From NCBI GenBank assembly GCA_018398765.1, contig JAHBMJ010003761.1, positions 12,446 through 76,445 of the forward strand: a stretch of 64,000 nt of DNA, read 5' to 3'. Numbering within the stretch: the first letter of the stretch is position 1; every line of letters starts with the position of its first letter. The translations under genes and the position numbers were made by a program. The DNA is from Chromera velia. Its lineage: Eukaryota; Sar; Chromeraceae. Shown in pieces: positions 30,925 to 44,300 of this stretch. The notes beneath the pieces were generated by a model, which saw only the letters and a program-made list of their open reading frames with translations, had not been told where the DNA came from and searched no databases.

Positions 30925-33440
30925 ATCGTCTGAAGGGAGGGAGGGAAGCAGTAGTTTCTGTAGACCCACTGATGGTTCCTTTGTTAGAATTAAGTGAATT
31001 AATTCACTTTGACTGTCAGGAAAGAAAAAGGGAAAAGGGAGGATGAGGACTTTTGTAGAGTGAGTGAGTGAGGGAATCAGAGAGGACCTACCGGGGCTGC
31101 CTGGGTAGGCGCTTTCTTTCTTGTGTGTTTGAATGTGTGTGTTGCGATTCAGACGTCCTGTAGATGTCGCCCTCCGTCCGTTGAGAGAACAGCAGTACTT
31201 CCTTCTGGAGGTGGTAGAGTATGGCAAGGGAGGGGAAGACTGCTGCATCCATCGAGTCTTCTGACTGAACCTTGCGACTGCGTGCTTTTGTCTTGTTCGT
31301 TCATTTCTTTTCCTTCTATGTACGTACATTCTGTATGTGTGTGCGTATGTGTCGGTTCCAGGGAGAGGGCGTGTATGAAGGGAGGAAGTGTAGTGACGTT
31401 GAGAAACCCCCAACCAACCTGTCTAGACAGACTGCATTATGTCTGCGTTAATTGTCGGTCTACCGTTTTGCCCGTAGCATCCCGTCCTGTCATCCTCTGT
31501 GGAGGAATGAATGCAGCGAGGCACGTGTGTGCGTTTGTTGCTTTCGGAACAAGATCGGAATTTAGGGCAGACCTACAAGCAGGCAGGCAGGCAGACAGTC
31601 TAGGATCGTTACGGGTGTTTTTTGACGTATCGATCTCCTCACTCGTGTTCCTTCTCTCTCCTTTGGACGGACACTTGTTCGTATGTTGTGTTTGTCCCTC
31701 TGTCTGTTTTCCATTCGTTCTGTACATCACTGTATGTCTTTGATGCCCTCTGTGTGTGTTGCTGCATGCATGAGTGCATCTGTCCTGTCTTGCATGAGTG
31801 TTGTCATGCATCCATTTAGTCTTCTTGGCCTGGCTTCGATCGTGGTGGAATTGTACATAACACGGAAATATTCTACTCTTTCTGTTTCTGTCTGTGAGCA
31901 GCAAGCAGAGAGACAAATCTCTTGTTCCACACCCTGCGCCTCTTTGGCTGCTGCAGCTGTTGAGGACTTTTTCCTTTCTTTCTCGACTGTAACTTTAATA
32001 CTTTGTCTGGCTCCTTTTTAAACTTATAGCCTCTGAGATCACTGTGTTGCGCATTTCATTGACGTCCGTTAGCTACGAGAGCGGTGGTTCGAAATTCACG
32101 TGAAAGCGAAAGACGCTCCAGAAAAGTTGACAAATCGTACAAAGCTGATAAGCGTACAATGCATTTGACGAGCCGTGACACTTGTGTGAGTGCATGCGTC
32201 AGCGTTTGTGTTAAAATCCATGCATGCATTCAATGACATTCATTCAGAAATCCGGTCTGTGACATTTGAACTCAGATTTCTATAAGATTTCTCAAGATTT
32301 GTATAAGATTTATATACATTTCTAAGCGGATTTTTATAATATTTCTAGTAATATTTCTAATTAGATTTCTAGTATTCAATTGAATTGAGGCACTTAGGAT
32401 AGGATAGGATTAATGTCTGGAGGATTGGCCTCCTGCCCCAATGCCGAGCACTTAAAGCCGGACCTTAGCTGGTATGTCAATATATTTTTTGTAGATCAGA
32501 TTTCTATATATTTCGATCGATCTACATTAGTACATTCAATATATTTCAGTTCTATAAAATTTTTATCATATTTCTAACATAATTATAATCCAGTTTTTAA
32601 TAGAGTTCTAACATATTTCAGATATTATTTCTAGAGGATATGATACTAGGAATCTAGGATCGGATCAGATCGGATATGATATAATATGATATCAAGATCT
32701 ATGTTCACGGGTTCTCCCGTTCGAAATCCGGGAAGGCAACCCAATGTACTGTGACTCACTATACGGAATTAATCAATCAAAACAAAACAAAAGCTAATTC
32801 TTAAATTTTTTCATAGTAACTTTTTCTAGAACTTTTTACTTCTGTTTTCAAATAACTTATGTAAGACCTCAATCAACGTGTATAATATCAACGAACTTTT
32901 GAAATTATCTAAGACTAGGGCGTTAGAATCTAGGTTAGAATCATGATGCAGGAACTAGCGCAGGAATCTGACGCTCTTTGGTACTAGACTGGTAATTTCA
33001 CGCAAGAGGGCCTGGAGCCTTCTTTAGGCTTTAATCCGGCTGCATGCTTTCGCGTTGTATTGTATGAAAAAGATGATATAGAGGGGGACACCACAAAGGG
33101 CGACGTGTGCATTGCTGTTCATTACGTGTGCTTCGATTCAATCACGGTGACGAGTAGAAAGAGCAAGGCCGCTGGGCACAGAAGGAGCGTCTCCTCATCA
33201 CGCAGCGGCCTCAAAGAAAAGTCGCCTGAAGGACCTGGTGCTTTCTTTGCATGCAAGAAGAACAGAAGTGGACGGAGAGGGAGAAAGGTGGATGTGGAAA
33301 ACGCGCAAAGAAACTTGATTGAAAGAACTTGTGCATAAAAAGAATGGGCAAAGCCAACACAATAAAAAAGAATCAAATCAGGAGGACAACTTCCTCTTCC
33401 CATGTCTGCGTGATGTCACAAAGAAAGCAGCCGTCTGTAT
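30925..33440. other. Spacer with AT-rich island
   Basis: 30925-32030 is mixed T-rich sequence; 32220-32990 is AT-rich with degenerate ATTTCTA-type repeats. A frame open at 33060-33338 is Arg/Ser/Lys-rich but lacks supporting splice or start context. No gene is called. Confidence 0.45.
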
Positions 33441-33857
33441 CGGTTTTCAAGCTTCCTTTTCCTTCTCTGTCCCTTTCCTTCCTTCCTTTCTTCCTTCCCC
33501 TTCCTTCTTTCCCCTTCCTCCCTTCCCCTTCCTTCCTTCCCCTTCCTTCTTTCCCCTTCCTCCCTTCCCCTTCCTTCCTTCCTCTTCCTTCCTTTCTCTT
33601 CCTTCCTTCCTCTTCCTTCCTTCCTCCCTTCCTCTTCCTTCCTCTTCCTAGTTTTCTTCCTCTCCCTTCCTTCCTTCCTTCCTTCCTTCCTTCCTTCCCT
33701 CCCTCCCTCCTTCCTCTTCCTTCCTTTCTTCCTTCCTCCCTCTTCCTTTCCTTCCTTCCTCTTCCTTTCTTTCTTCCTTCCTTGCTTCTTTCTTTCTTCC
33801 TTCCTTCCTTCTTCCTTCCTTCCATCCTTCCATCCTTCCTTCCTTCCTTCTTTCTTC

Positions 33858-33889
<32 letters not shown>

Positions 33890-33934
33890 TTTCTTCTTTC
33901 TTCTTTCTTCTTTCTTGCTTCCTTCCTTCCTTCC

Positions 33935-33965
<31 letters not shown>

Positions 33966-34180
33966 TTTCTTTCTTCCTTCCTTCCTTCCTTCTTCCTTCC
34001 TTCCTTCCTTCCTTCCTTCTTTCTTTCTTTCTTTCTTTCTTTCCTTCCTTCCTTCCTTCCTTCCTTCCTTTCTTTCTTTCTTTCCTTCCTTCCTTCCTTC
34101 CTTCCTTCCTTCCTTCATTCATTCATTCATTCATTCAGTCATTCATTCATTCTCTCTCTGTCTCTTTCTTGAGTTTTTTC
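33441..34180. repeat. Polypyrimidine tract of ~0.7 kb
   Basis: Nearly continuous C/T on the + strand (CTTCC, CTTT and CTTC units, ending in ATTC and CT repeats), with only a few interrupting purines. Long open frames in all phases on both strands are consequences of the repeat. Confidence 0.95.
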
Positions 34181-35176
34181 TTTCCTTGTTTCTTTGTTTT
34201 TAGGAAGATGAAGACGAAGAAGAAAAGGAAGAAGAAGCGGGAAAAGATGAAGAAGAAAGCAAAAAAAATTCTGAACACCAAAACTGATTTTTTCTTTTAA
34301 TTCTGACATTAAAGATAAAGAATGCGCCATCCTTGTTTGTCACAATCAAAAGGATCCGTGTTGCCTCCGAGAAACATACAGAACCAGCTGGTCGAACAAG
34401 AGAACCAGTGATAGGAAGGTCAACGGCTGAAAAGAACAAACGAACCAACGAGAGGAAGGTCGACTGATGAAAAGAGCGCTTGCGGAAATGAGAAAGAAAA
34501 AAGAAAAAGGTTGTTGAGAGATTTTCTGCTCACGACAAGAGAGAACAGGGCCAACCGTGGTCCCTTATTACGAAACAGCAGGAGGCGATTAACCGTAAAA
34601 CCGTCCGAATGACAGGAGATCAGGGAGAGAGACACGATCAAAACGTACCGTAAGACTTGATTTGGCCTCTCAGCTTGATCATCGCAGTAGAAGATCTCCC
34701 CGCGCGCGCCACTTCAAGTTGGGGCCTCCCTCGATCCCAGTCTTCCACTCTAGTTGGCTTCTTCGATAAGTGCCCTCATCAGTATTCAAGGGAGCCAAAG
34801 GACGTCTCCAGAGGAGGGGAGAGGGAGAGTAGCTCGTCTGGTGTTTGACACTCTTTCAGTGTCGTCACCTCAAACAGTTGTTTTCTTTTTGTGTCATCAT
34901 CGGGCCCACAACGCTCAGTCTGACTGTGCTGAATCTGTTTTTCTGATACTTCTTGTTCGATGCTGTCTGTCTGCCTGCCTGCCTGCCTGGCCTTGCATCC
35001 GATGCACATATATTGCACATACATGACAATACGGGCAGGCAAAAAACACAAATTACGGCACTTGTACAAGCGAGACAAAGCAGACTAGCAAAGCAGAGCA
35101 AAGAGAGAGGAGCGAGGAGCAATCGATTTTGCCAGGAAAACCAACAGATTACAGGACAGAGTCAGCAAGCAGTTCA
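34181..35176. other. Spacer
   Basis: No gene. Contains short local repeats (GAGAGGAAGGTCGACTGATG-like, about 34415-34475) and GCCTGCCTGCCTG near 34975. Confidence 0.4.
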
Positions 35177-35588
35177 TCTGGATCTGTCCTGAGCGTCTCC
35201 GTGCGAACTGCGAGAAGGTAACTCGGCCTCCGAAGTGCCTGAAGGGAGCGAAGCTGCAGAGGTCGTCTTGGTGGTCGGAGTCTGCTTCTTCCTCCCGGGC
35301 CCTCAGCTCTCTCTGCAATTTCTTGATCAGCTTCTTTGCCTCCTGCAACAGAGAAACGCACAAACGCACAAACACACGCACAGAGAGAAAAGAAGGGGGC
35401 GGGGGGGGAGAGAGAAAACCGTCCATTGACAACCAGCTCGCTGTTCAATGGTCAAAACTCTGGAGGAACGAAGTTCCTGTCAGACTGAAATGAGATTCAA
35501 TACACAAGAAAACTGGGAGGTAGATGCACTGTTTTGCTTTTTCACCCAACCTCTTGTCAGCCAAGTAAGACGAATGATTGCTGACCTT
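35177..35588 (-). repeat. Extra copy of the terminal exon and last intron of the coiled-coil gene
   Basis: 412 bp closely matching 41467-41880, same orientation. It contains the acceptor and body of the last exon (EAKKLIKKLQRELRAREEEA and onward, open on the minus strand from about 35344 to TAG at 35085-35087) plus all of the preceding intron, but not exon 17. The final residues differ because similarity stops at about 35177. It could be a dead fragment or a distal alternative last exon of the gene that ends at 41376. Confidence 0.85.
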
Positions 35589-35953
35589 GGTCTTGTGGTC
35601 GACGAACTCTTCTTCTGTTATATATACTACTACTACTAAGAGTCAGATCGGACTCGCACTTCAACCACAAAGGTCCTAGCAAAGGTCAGTCAAACAGAGT
35701 GTATGCATGCTGAATCGAAATTGGGTATAAGTGCCCCACAAGTCCAACAGCTGCGCGCGTATACTGCTCGCATGCATGAAGCGCGAGCATACAGATCGCA
35801 CATGCAAACCCTCACACGTGACATTCAATGCACTGACTTTGATTGCAGTTGTTATCGCTTCGTATATATATACGTATATAGAGAGTCGCATTTCTGCAAG
35901 CGCAGTCACCAAACAAAGTGAATCTCTGCCCCCTGTTAGCCGATCTGAAAAGA

Positions 35954-36640
35954 ATGCAGTCAGAAAAATCGTTTTCGTCGTCGTCGTCTGGGTCTTCCAG
36001 AACAGCACCTCCCCTCCCGAAGGTTGCGGGGGGGTCAGGCAGCTCAAGAGCGGCAATGTCCTCTTTCAAGGGCTTCCTTCGTGGGGGGCCAATCAAAAAA
36101 GCTCAGGTGGTGCCCCTGACGCCAAAGCCGCCTGTCCCTACGGCAAGAGCAGCCCGAAAGACAGAGAAGAAGCAGAAGCCTCCGAAGGTCAGTCAATTCC
36201 ACAGCCGATCATGAAATATGTATTCACGGACAATCCTTGCCCTCCGCCCTCCTTCAACCTATGTGACACTGGTTTGCCCCAACGCGCTGCATCCGATGTG
36301 AGTGTGTACTGTCGTTAGACCACCAATGCATCCAACAATTGTGACAGATTGCAGCGGCGTGCAAACGATAGGTCAGACTGAGGTCTCGTGATACTTCTCC
36401 ACTCCTTATCACTCCTTGTCATTGGTAAGTCAAAGTTTCTCCTTCTTCCTTTTTGATTGACTGCAGAAGCAGGTCAAGGAATCCTCCACGACCACTACCC
36501 CTGCCCCTCTGAAGCTGTCCTCTTTTGCCTTCGGTGAGATGGAGGAGAAGAAGGTCTTCGTTGAGATCAACCAGGCCCCCACTCACCCTTCCTGCCAGTG
36601 GGGCTGGGCGGGTTTTTACCCGGTGGTCGTTTGGGGATGA
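35954..36640 (+). CDS. Small Ser/Pro/Lys-rich protein, 135 aa
   Basis: Two exons, 35954-36187 (donor GTCAGT) and 36467-36640 (acceptor GACTGCAG), join in phase 0 to 408 nt ending in TGA. The N-terminus is a Ser-rich then basic Pro/Lys region (LTPKPPVPTARAARKTEKKQ). The C-terminus is better structured, with EKKVFVEINQAPTHPSCQWG ending in FYPVVVWG. No signal peptide or membrane helix, and no family recognised. It stands alone on the + strand, between the terminal-exon copy and repeat-rich sequence. Confidence 0.6.
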
Positions 36641-37960
36641 TAAATGCAGACAGGCACGCACAGAGAGGGTCGTACGTGTGTACAGTTGCCGAGCGTACCC
36701 CCTCCCCCCTTCATGCATGAATGCACACTTCATCCTGGTCGTGTGGTGGATTCTGTGTCGCTTGATTTGTCAATCGCACTCTTGCCTCACCCTTCTGGAA
36801 AGCACATGAAAGCACAAAAGTCATGAATGATCTTCGCATGATCGTGAGAAGAACAACAAAAGAAAAGAAACGAGTGAGCAACAAAGGAGAGATACAGACA
36901 AGCAGTCAGGAGTGGGATTGATATATACGACTCCATACCGTTTTAAATTTCCCTTCCATGGATCAGTTCTGTGTTGTTTCTTGTCTGTTTGCTTAAAGAG
37001 ATGAGTCGAATGGGATTTGTTTGGACCTGCAAGCTTGAGGTCTCCTTTTTGTGACGGAAACCGTTTCTTGTTGCTGTACGTGATGTTCCTAGACGCTTCA
37101 CTTGAAGGATCAATCGATCCAAAAAATTGAGGGAGGGTGAGACCGTCCATATGAGAGAGCAGACGAAACAAAAGAAGAAAAGCAGACTAAAAGAAGATCC
37201 TCCCAAAGACAAATCAACAGCTCTCAGTATGACCGGTCTCCCGGGACTTGTCCTCCTCCCGCAACTCTCCATTCGAACTCTCTCACAGCTCTCTATTCGA
37301 ACTTTCTCACTGCAATGTTTCGATGTTTCGCGGTGTTGGCTCCTTTTGCACGGTCACTTCCCTGTACGTGTGTACGAGTTTTTGGATGTCCCATCGAACT
37401 GAAGGAAGAAATGAAGAAAGCACCGATAAAGTTCTCACGCATCTACTGGCACTCATTCTTCTTCCTAGCGCGTTCGCTTTTTCTTCTTTCTCGCTTTTGA
37501 TTTTTCTTTTCATCTCTCAAGAAATCGTGGGGGTGAAACGGTCTTTTGTTTTTCTGCTTATGGCCCTCAGTACGGACGTGTGTGTGCTCTGTCTTTTTGT
37601 TCACTGTTACTGTCCGTCGAAGCGTCAGCACGGGATGCAAGAAGTCCTGCTTTTCGATTTGTGCGTTCAACTTGAAAGAAATGAAAGAGCAAGAAATAAT
37701 ACAGCTCGTCAGCTTTTCACGCACAAAAAGGGAACACGAAGATTCCTTACAGAAGAGAAGAATGATTAAGGAGGAGAACAAAGCGGAGACAAGGGGGGAG
37801 AAAGAGAAAAGAAACGCGTTTACTCCAAGGTTTACCCGGTCTGTGACGGTCTCTCAAGTATCGTCCCCCGTGACGGTGGTCATGGCATTGCACCCTCTAT
37901 CACAGTCCAGTGGCACCTTTGCTGGTGCAACCACGCTAAACGAAGCCATGCAAATCTGAA
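36641..37960. other. Spacer, no gene supported
   Basis: T-rich sequence with scattered short open frames on both strands. None has a convincing exon structure. Confidence 0.4.
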
Positions 37961-38491
37961 AATGAAGAAAACGAGGTGCGTGGGAAGATCCAGCGAATGC
38001 GTGTGTCATGGGAGACTTCTCTATCACACACACGTGACACTGTGCCTCGAGGGGAGAACGAGAGGAGCCTAAGGAGTGGGACTCTGTCCAACATCAAAGA
38101 GGTCAGTGCCGTTGATCGCCTCTTCTTTTCAGCATGAATTTCGCATTTACATTTGTTTGGCTTTTCCGTCTTGTTCCGTTCTCTCTGTATGCGATTGATC
38201 TTGTTTGTACGTGTCTGCGTGTGGCTTTGACCGATCGATTTCCCTGAATTTCTAGCATTATGTTCGATGCGACTTTGTCTTTTCGCTCCTTTCGCTCGTC
38301 TTCCGATCTTTTCTTCTTGTCTGCTCAGACTCCTGAATTTGGAGCGGTTGGTAATACTTGTCTGTGGACGTAGTAATGCATTTATCCGCTTTGCTGTCCG
38401 TGCTCTTTTGCAGCAGAGGCCCTGCATGTGGAGGCCTTCCATCGCGACTTGAGGTCGAGGTCCACCAGCCAGCCGGCCTGTTCATCTTCCT
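37961..38491 (+). other. Possible exons of an unrecognised + strand gene
   Basis: Two exon-like blocks. About 37962-38103 ends ...RSLRSGTLSNIKE at a GTCAGT donor. About 38411-38491 follows TTTTGCAG and reads EALHVEAFHRDLRSRSTSQP before TAA. Their phases do not join unless the second acceptor is shifted, so no complete model is proposed. Confidence 0.25.
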
Positions 38492-39559
38492 AACGAGCTC
38501 CTTGAGAACACCCAAGTCCGCGTCTTTCCCTCCTCATCAATCGGATGATCTCTCCTGATCGCCATGCGCAGCCTGATCGCTTCACCTTGCTTCTTGCTTC
38601 TCAACATGCCCTATGTTTTGCTGTTGCTGCCTATGGAAAAGCTCTGTCTGGGGGGAGTGTCCCTCCCCTAAGGTGTCACGGCGTGTTGCGTGTCCGTGTG
38701 CATTAGGGCCAGACAGGGTCTGTAGGAGGCATCGCTGCCAGTGAGACCTCTAGTGCATGAAGAGAGCAAGAGACTGTACGATCAAAAAGGGTGCCGTGAA
38801 GGAGAAAATAAAGGGGGGCGACTGGAAGGGGAGGGAGGCAATGCCATTTGCCTAGCTTCTCCTGAGCATGTAAGTCACAGAAGAGTTGACAAGGACGTGA
38901 CCGTCGGCAATGATTGGTGGGGTCGTTATGGGCTGCAGTGCAAAGAACCGAATTGAATGCCTTCACTGAGTTCATTCCATCAAAACGACGTCAGAAAGAG
39001 AACCTGCAGAGAGTGCATGGTGTCGCCAGTCAGCTGCTCCGTCGCTTTTGTGCTCTTCCCTCTGTTTCTTAATTGCTTTGATGAAGGGATCGACGAGAAC
39101 GTATAGGGTCTGTCAGCTACAGCAGGCTGAGCGCTGCACTGACGTACTGACCATAAAATCCGGCAGTTAGAGTAGTGATGCATGCATCTGCTTTGCAGTC
39201 AAGTACCGTGTCAGTCATGCAAGAGGTTGCGAAGAGCCTCGCAGTGGAAAGAAAGAAAATTGCAGTTGAATGTCCGACTCTTTCCATCCCTTTTCCGTAC
39301 TCGCCGTCAGATCATGCTTTTTTTTTGCGTGCTTCTTCTGAGTGTCGCATGAGAAGCATTTTCGTTTTTTGACAAATCTCGATGGAACTGAGTTACACTT
39401 TCTTTCGTTTCTTTTTTCACAATTCAGTCCAGTTACCTGGCTGTCCGTATGCATATGACGGTCGGAAATGCTGTGTTTTCGTTGAATCCCCATACTCCGT
39501 CAGCTGTTGTTTCGTTTTTTATCATTGTGGCTCGTCAGAGACTCAGCATTCTTCTGTTC

Positions 39560-39609
<50 letters not shown>

Positions 39610-41375
39610 GAGAGAGAGGAGAGCAAACGAGAGAAAGAGAAGACCAAGAGAGTAAAACGAAAAGAGATTCGCGAAGAAAAAAAGAGATTCAGTGACAAAC
39701 GACAAAGGATCGAATGCGATTCTCAGACTGGGACACAACAAAAGGGACGGGCACGTAGACCGATGAGCCAATCAGGCCCTGCAGGTTGATCGATGCTCCG
39801 TGGGAGTCAATGTGCGCAAACCCACAAGCTTTCGGCATACGCGCACTTTTTTGAAGAGGCGGGTACCTAACTGAAAACGGTACCTTCCGCCAAGTTGCAC
39901 ATACAATCGACTCCCGGCCTAGTCCTGGAAGAGTCTCAACTAGAGTCTCAGAACCTGGCCCGAATAAAAAAGAAAACGTGCAGATTGTAGCGTGGTTGCA
40001 ATCGATTCAAACTTTTCAAACCTAGCTTAGCTTAAACCCTTTAATTTTTCAGTAAATTCTTATAAATTTGCTTAGAGTCTCAAGCTAGGTCTCATGACAA
40101 AAATAAAAAAATGTCACCAAAACTTTGAAGTAAGGTTTTACATTTTTTTTATACAACGGAGCTAGAGTCTAATTCATGATAAAATTAATAACTTTAAAAA
40201 CTTAAAAAAAACTAAAAAAATAATGAATGAAAAAATTAAGTGCCATTAAAATTTAAAGTTTTTTTTATGTCCTACGCCTAGTCACAAACATACTATACTG
40301 TGACTACGTGGTATAGACACTTGAACACACATTAATACTTCACATAAAACTTAGTTAGCATAAACCAGCACTATAGAAAACGACCTAAAGCAGAAATTAT
40401 CATCTGCAACATTTCAACACTTTGTATAATATGATAGCATAATTCTAACACATTATTTGCATGAATGAATCTGGCTTCCACTCTCTCACCTGCGCTTGTT
40501 TTGTGGTTGCATCTTGAAAAGAAGTCTAACATTAGCGGATCGCATTGAAAAAAACGGAGCGAAACTTTGAGCAATCGAGAAGTCAATTGAATGGGTACGT
40601 TCAGACTCATTCAATCAAATATCGATCGATTGCCAAATCTACGGATAGAATAATCATGGAAGAAGAGACAAATGATCCAAGAGAGAACCCCCCACAAGTC
40701 GTCATCGTCTCACCCCCTAGCTCCCCTCAATCTGTATAGAACCAGCCATTCGAGTCGACAATCCGGAGTCAAGGCTCATCCAAAAGTTACTGAATTTAAG
40801 TCCGACATCTCTTGGAGAAAGAAAGAAAGAAAGGTGGTGAGCTGACTTATCCGGACCAAACCGATTCGACTCGACAGAAGGTCTGTACACCGACCTGACA
40901 CGTTTTGGCCAGGCAAGAAGGAAGGTTACTGAGTCTTCGGGTGAGTGCATGATCGACAGACCAAAAAATCTTGCAAACAGAACAGGACGCACAGGCAAAA
41001 CACTGCAGATGCAGGTGCAGCAAACTTCCCCTCTTGCAAACCACATCACACAGACTGCAGGTTGTTTTGATTGTCGAACATTTTGCCGACCATGCGGGGA
41101 GTGAGCCTTCTCAGTTTTTCTCAGAAGGCATATACGCTTGTGCTGTATGGCAAGGTAGAGGAAAGAAAAGGAGGGATCGACCGAAGTCACCGAAAGCCAA
41201 TGCAAGAGGAAGAAAAAGATCACATGCACACGTACTTCGTGCATTCATGTGGAATGGAACTTTACAGACGTGCAAGCGCACACGGAATGAAAACTTCTCT
41301 CACTCTCTGAAAGGGCCTGTTTTTTCTCTCTGTCTTTGCACTGCATGTTTGGAAACCTGTCTCTTGTTTCAATCT
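38492..41375. other. Spacer with GA microsatellite and AT-rich island
   Basis: (GA)n at about 39565-39620; AT-rich 39990-40440. No gene recognised. A 64-codon frame at 40545-40739 is unsupported. This is the 3' side of the minus-strand coiled-coil gene. Confidence 0.45.
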
Positions 41376-44300
41376 TCAGGCGCCCCTCTGTCTGATGCTC
41401 ATCATGGGGCTCATCCACCAGCCCAGGCCTGTGGTAACCCTCTCTTTCTCTGTCTGCTTGGAGTTCATCTGGATCTGTCCTGGGCGTCTCCGTGCGAACT
41501 GCGAGAAAGTAACTCGGCCTCCGAAGTGCCTGAAGGGAGCGAAGCTGCAGAGGTCGTCTTGGTGGTCGGAGTCTGCTTCTTCCTCTCGGGCCCTCAGCTC
41601 TCTCTGCAATTTCTTGATCAGCTTCTTTGCCTCCTGCAGCAGAGAAAACACGTACAAACACACAAACACACGCACACAGAGTATAACAGGGGGCAGGGGG
41701 GGAGAGAGAAAACCGTTCATTGACAACCAGCTCGCTGCCCAAAGGTCAAAACTCTGGAGGAACCAAGTGCCTGTCAGACTCAAAAGAGAGAACACACAAG
41801 AAAACTGACAGAGAGGTGTATTGTTTTGCTTTCCCCCCCATTTTTATGTCAGCCGAGTAAGACGACTGATTGCTGACCATGAGAGAAGCCGCCATCTGTT
41901 CGAGTTCCGTCCTCAGTGCCAAGTTCTCTGCCGTCACTTCTGACACCGCACTCTCCAAAGACGAAGAGTACATCTGAGAGAGAAGTCAGGAGAGAGGGAG
42001 GGAAGGATCAAAGCCTATCTCAAGAACCTTAATTCATGACCGAAGTGATGGAAGATGCAACGATGTCTTCAAATCCCGAATGACTGAATACACTCCTTAT
42101 GTGACCAGTTGGAAACGAGTATGAAGATGTGAGGGGATCGGGGATGGAGAAAGGCTGGATTGCGCTTGATGACATTGGTGCACATGGAGCTTGCAGGGGC
42201 TGCTGATTGAATATTTTCCTTCAATTACATGAATCAAATCAGGAAAGGAGAAAGAAAAAGATAGGGACACAGTCTGGCTGCTGCCCTCGGCAGAGCGCAA
42301 GAAAAGCAGAGCAAACAAAAGCAGCGACTCAAGGAAAAAATCCAAACAGTCCCCAGCAACGAGAGCGGGAAACGAGAATTTTTCGTCCACTCACCCTTGC
42401 TGCTCCTTGTTGTGCCTCTCTCTCCTCCTCTGCGGTCTTCAAAAGTTCCAGTTCTTTCTCCAGTCTCTCGGCCTTTGCAGTCAGAGTTTCAACGAGCTGC
42501 AGAAACAACGGGGAAACGAACAGCTTGAATCGATCAGAAACAAGAGCGCTCAGTCAGTCTCCACGGTCAACAGTCCGCCCCACTGTCTGGACCCAACGGA
42601 TGATCAAGAAAAAGGGGCAGGACAAATTGTGAAACGGGCTCGCACAGACTGTTATCAAGGTCCAGGAGCTGAATATATTTTCTCATTTCCGTTGACACAT
42701 TTTGCGTCTCCCATCGCACGCAGAAACGACCAAAGCGAAGAAGTTACTAAATGGCCGGAAGTGAGAGAGAAGGGGAGCATCACCCACCCAAGCATGCAGC
42801 CATTCATCCACCCTTCCCCCCACCTCCAAGTTGACGGCCGCCGCCTCCTCCCTCATGATTCTGTCCACCTCCTCCTTCACGATGGCCTCCATTTCCCCTG
42901 CCTCTGCCTCTCTCTCTCTCGCATGGAGGGCCTCTATCATCGCAGAGGCGTCCTGCAAAGATCAAACAGGCGAGTGAATCGTTTGTGAAGATTCAAAGTT
43001 GATCGTACAGCTCTTTGCATCGATCGACAGAGAGGGAGGAGATCGAGAGGGTTCAAAGGGATGGAAAGGCAAAGCAAGAGCCTGGCATGTGGACTTCAGC
43101 AATCTGCCAGACGGTCAGAAAGAGGGTGGCCTGATGTGGCGTGCTTGGAACACGACGGCAGGAGAATTGAAAGCCCCCCCCCTGCGTAAAAAAGTCTTCT
43201 TCTGCGATCATACTTACACACAAACTATCGACTAACTGACCTCCATGGCCTTTTCCTTGTTCTGCAGTTCCTCGAGCAGCCTCTGTTGAGTAGCGTTGCT
43301 GTAGACAGCGCCCAGAGTCAGGCGAGCAACTGACTCCACAGAGGCAGCCATCTCCTTTGACAGCTCAGTGGCGAGCTTTCTGCGAGTATGTTCACAACAA
43401 AAAAATAGCTGTAGACCATTTCCCTCTTCAGAAAACGCCACAGTGATCGAGGCTCTGATTCCCGAAAAAGAGTGCGTGTGCTCTGAACCGAAGAACAGCA
43501 TATTGATAGGAAGGACGCTATGTAAGGTGACAGAGAGAAGCGCAATGAAAGAAACCACAGCGAGAAAAAAGCCATTTATACTGAAGTTTCACTGCTGGAA
43601 CATGCACAAAAACACAACTCATAAATTGCTACATGCAGACCTTCTGAGGATGTCGCTCTCCTCCTGAAGGCCAATGGTTGCCCTCTGCAAGTCGCTGATC
43701 TTTCCCTTCACCTGCATGCAGTATTCATGCATGCAGTATTTTCACAGGACAGTCAGACGCTCTCGTACCCATACTGACGACCGAGAACGTGCTCACATTC
43801 AATACAGGAAGCCTCAAGATACAGCGGTATTTACCGAAAGGAAACATAAGACAAAAACAACCGCTTGGCTGCAAAGAAAGCATCGGAGAGAGCTGTTGAG
43901 AAGGGGAGGACCGCCACACATGAATCATGTGTTCCCACAGTTTTTGCAAAAACAAGAACAACCGTCCCAGCTTGCTTCCTTCTCTCCAAAGTTTGCATTG
44001 AAAAGTCTGACAAAAAGACTTATTGTGTGTCGCGTCTGATCAAAGCAGTGAGGTTGCTGTGAGCAAGGTAGGAGACCCACCTTCTTTGCGAACTCAGCAC
44101 ACCCAGCTGCAGTCAGCATTTCTGCCATGATTCTGTCCCTCAGGGTTTCCCTCTCGATGTCCCACTCGGCGGTCATTCGCTGCTTCTCCTCTGCGTGCTT
44201 CTGTCTCAGGGCTGACAGGCGCTCCTGCTCACGCTGTTCTAACCTGCTCGCAGAAAGGGAGACATGGAAAGACAAGCAGAGATGCAATCCCGCACCCGAA

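Noticed and set aside
32701-32745. tRNA-like T-arm (CCCGTTCGAAATCCGGG)
   Set aside because: Loop size does not fit a tRNA T-arm, and no acceptor, D or anticodon arm is present nearby.
33329-34300. 323-codon and 249-codon frames rich in Phe/Leu/Pro/Ser or Lys/Glu/Gly/Arg
   Set aside because: Artefacts of the pyrimidine/purine tract; all phases stay open.
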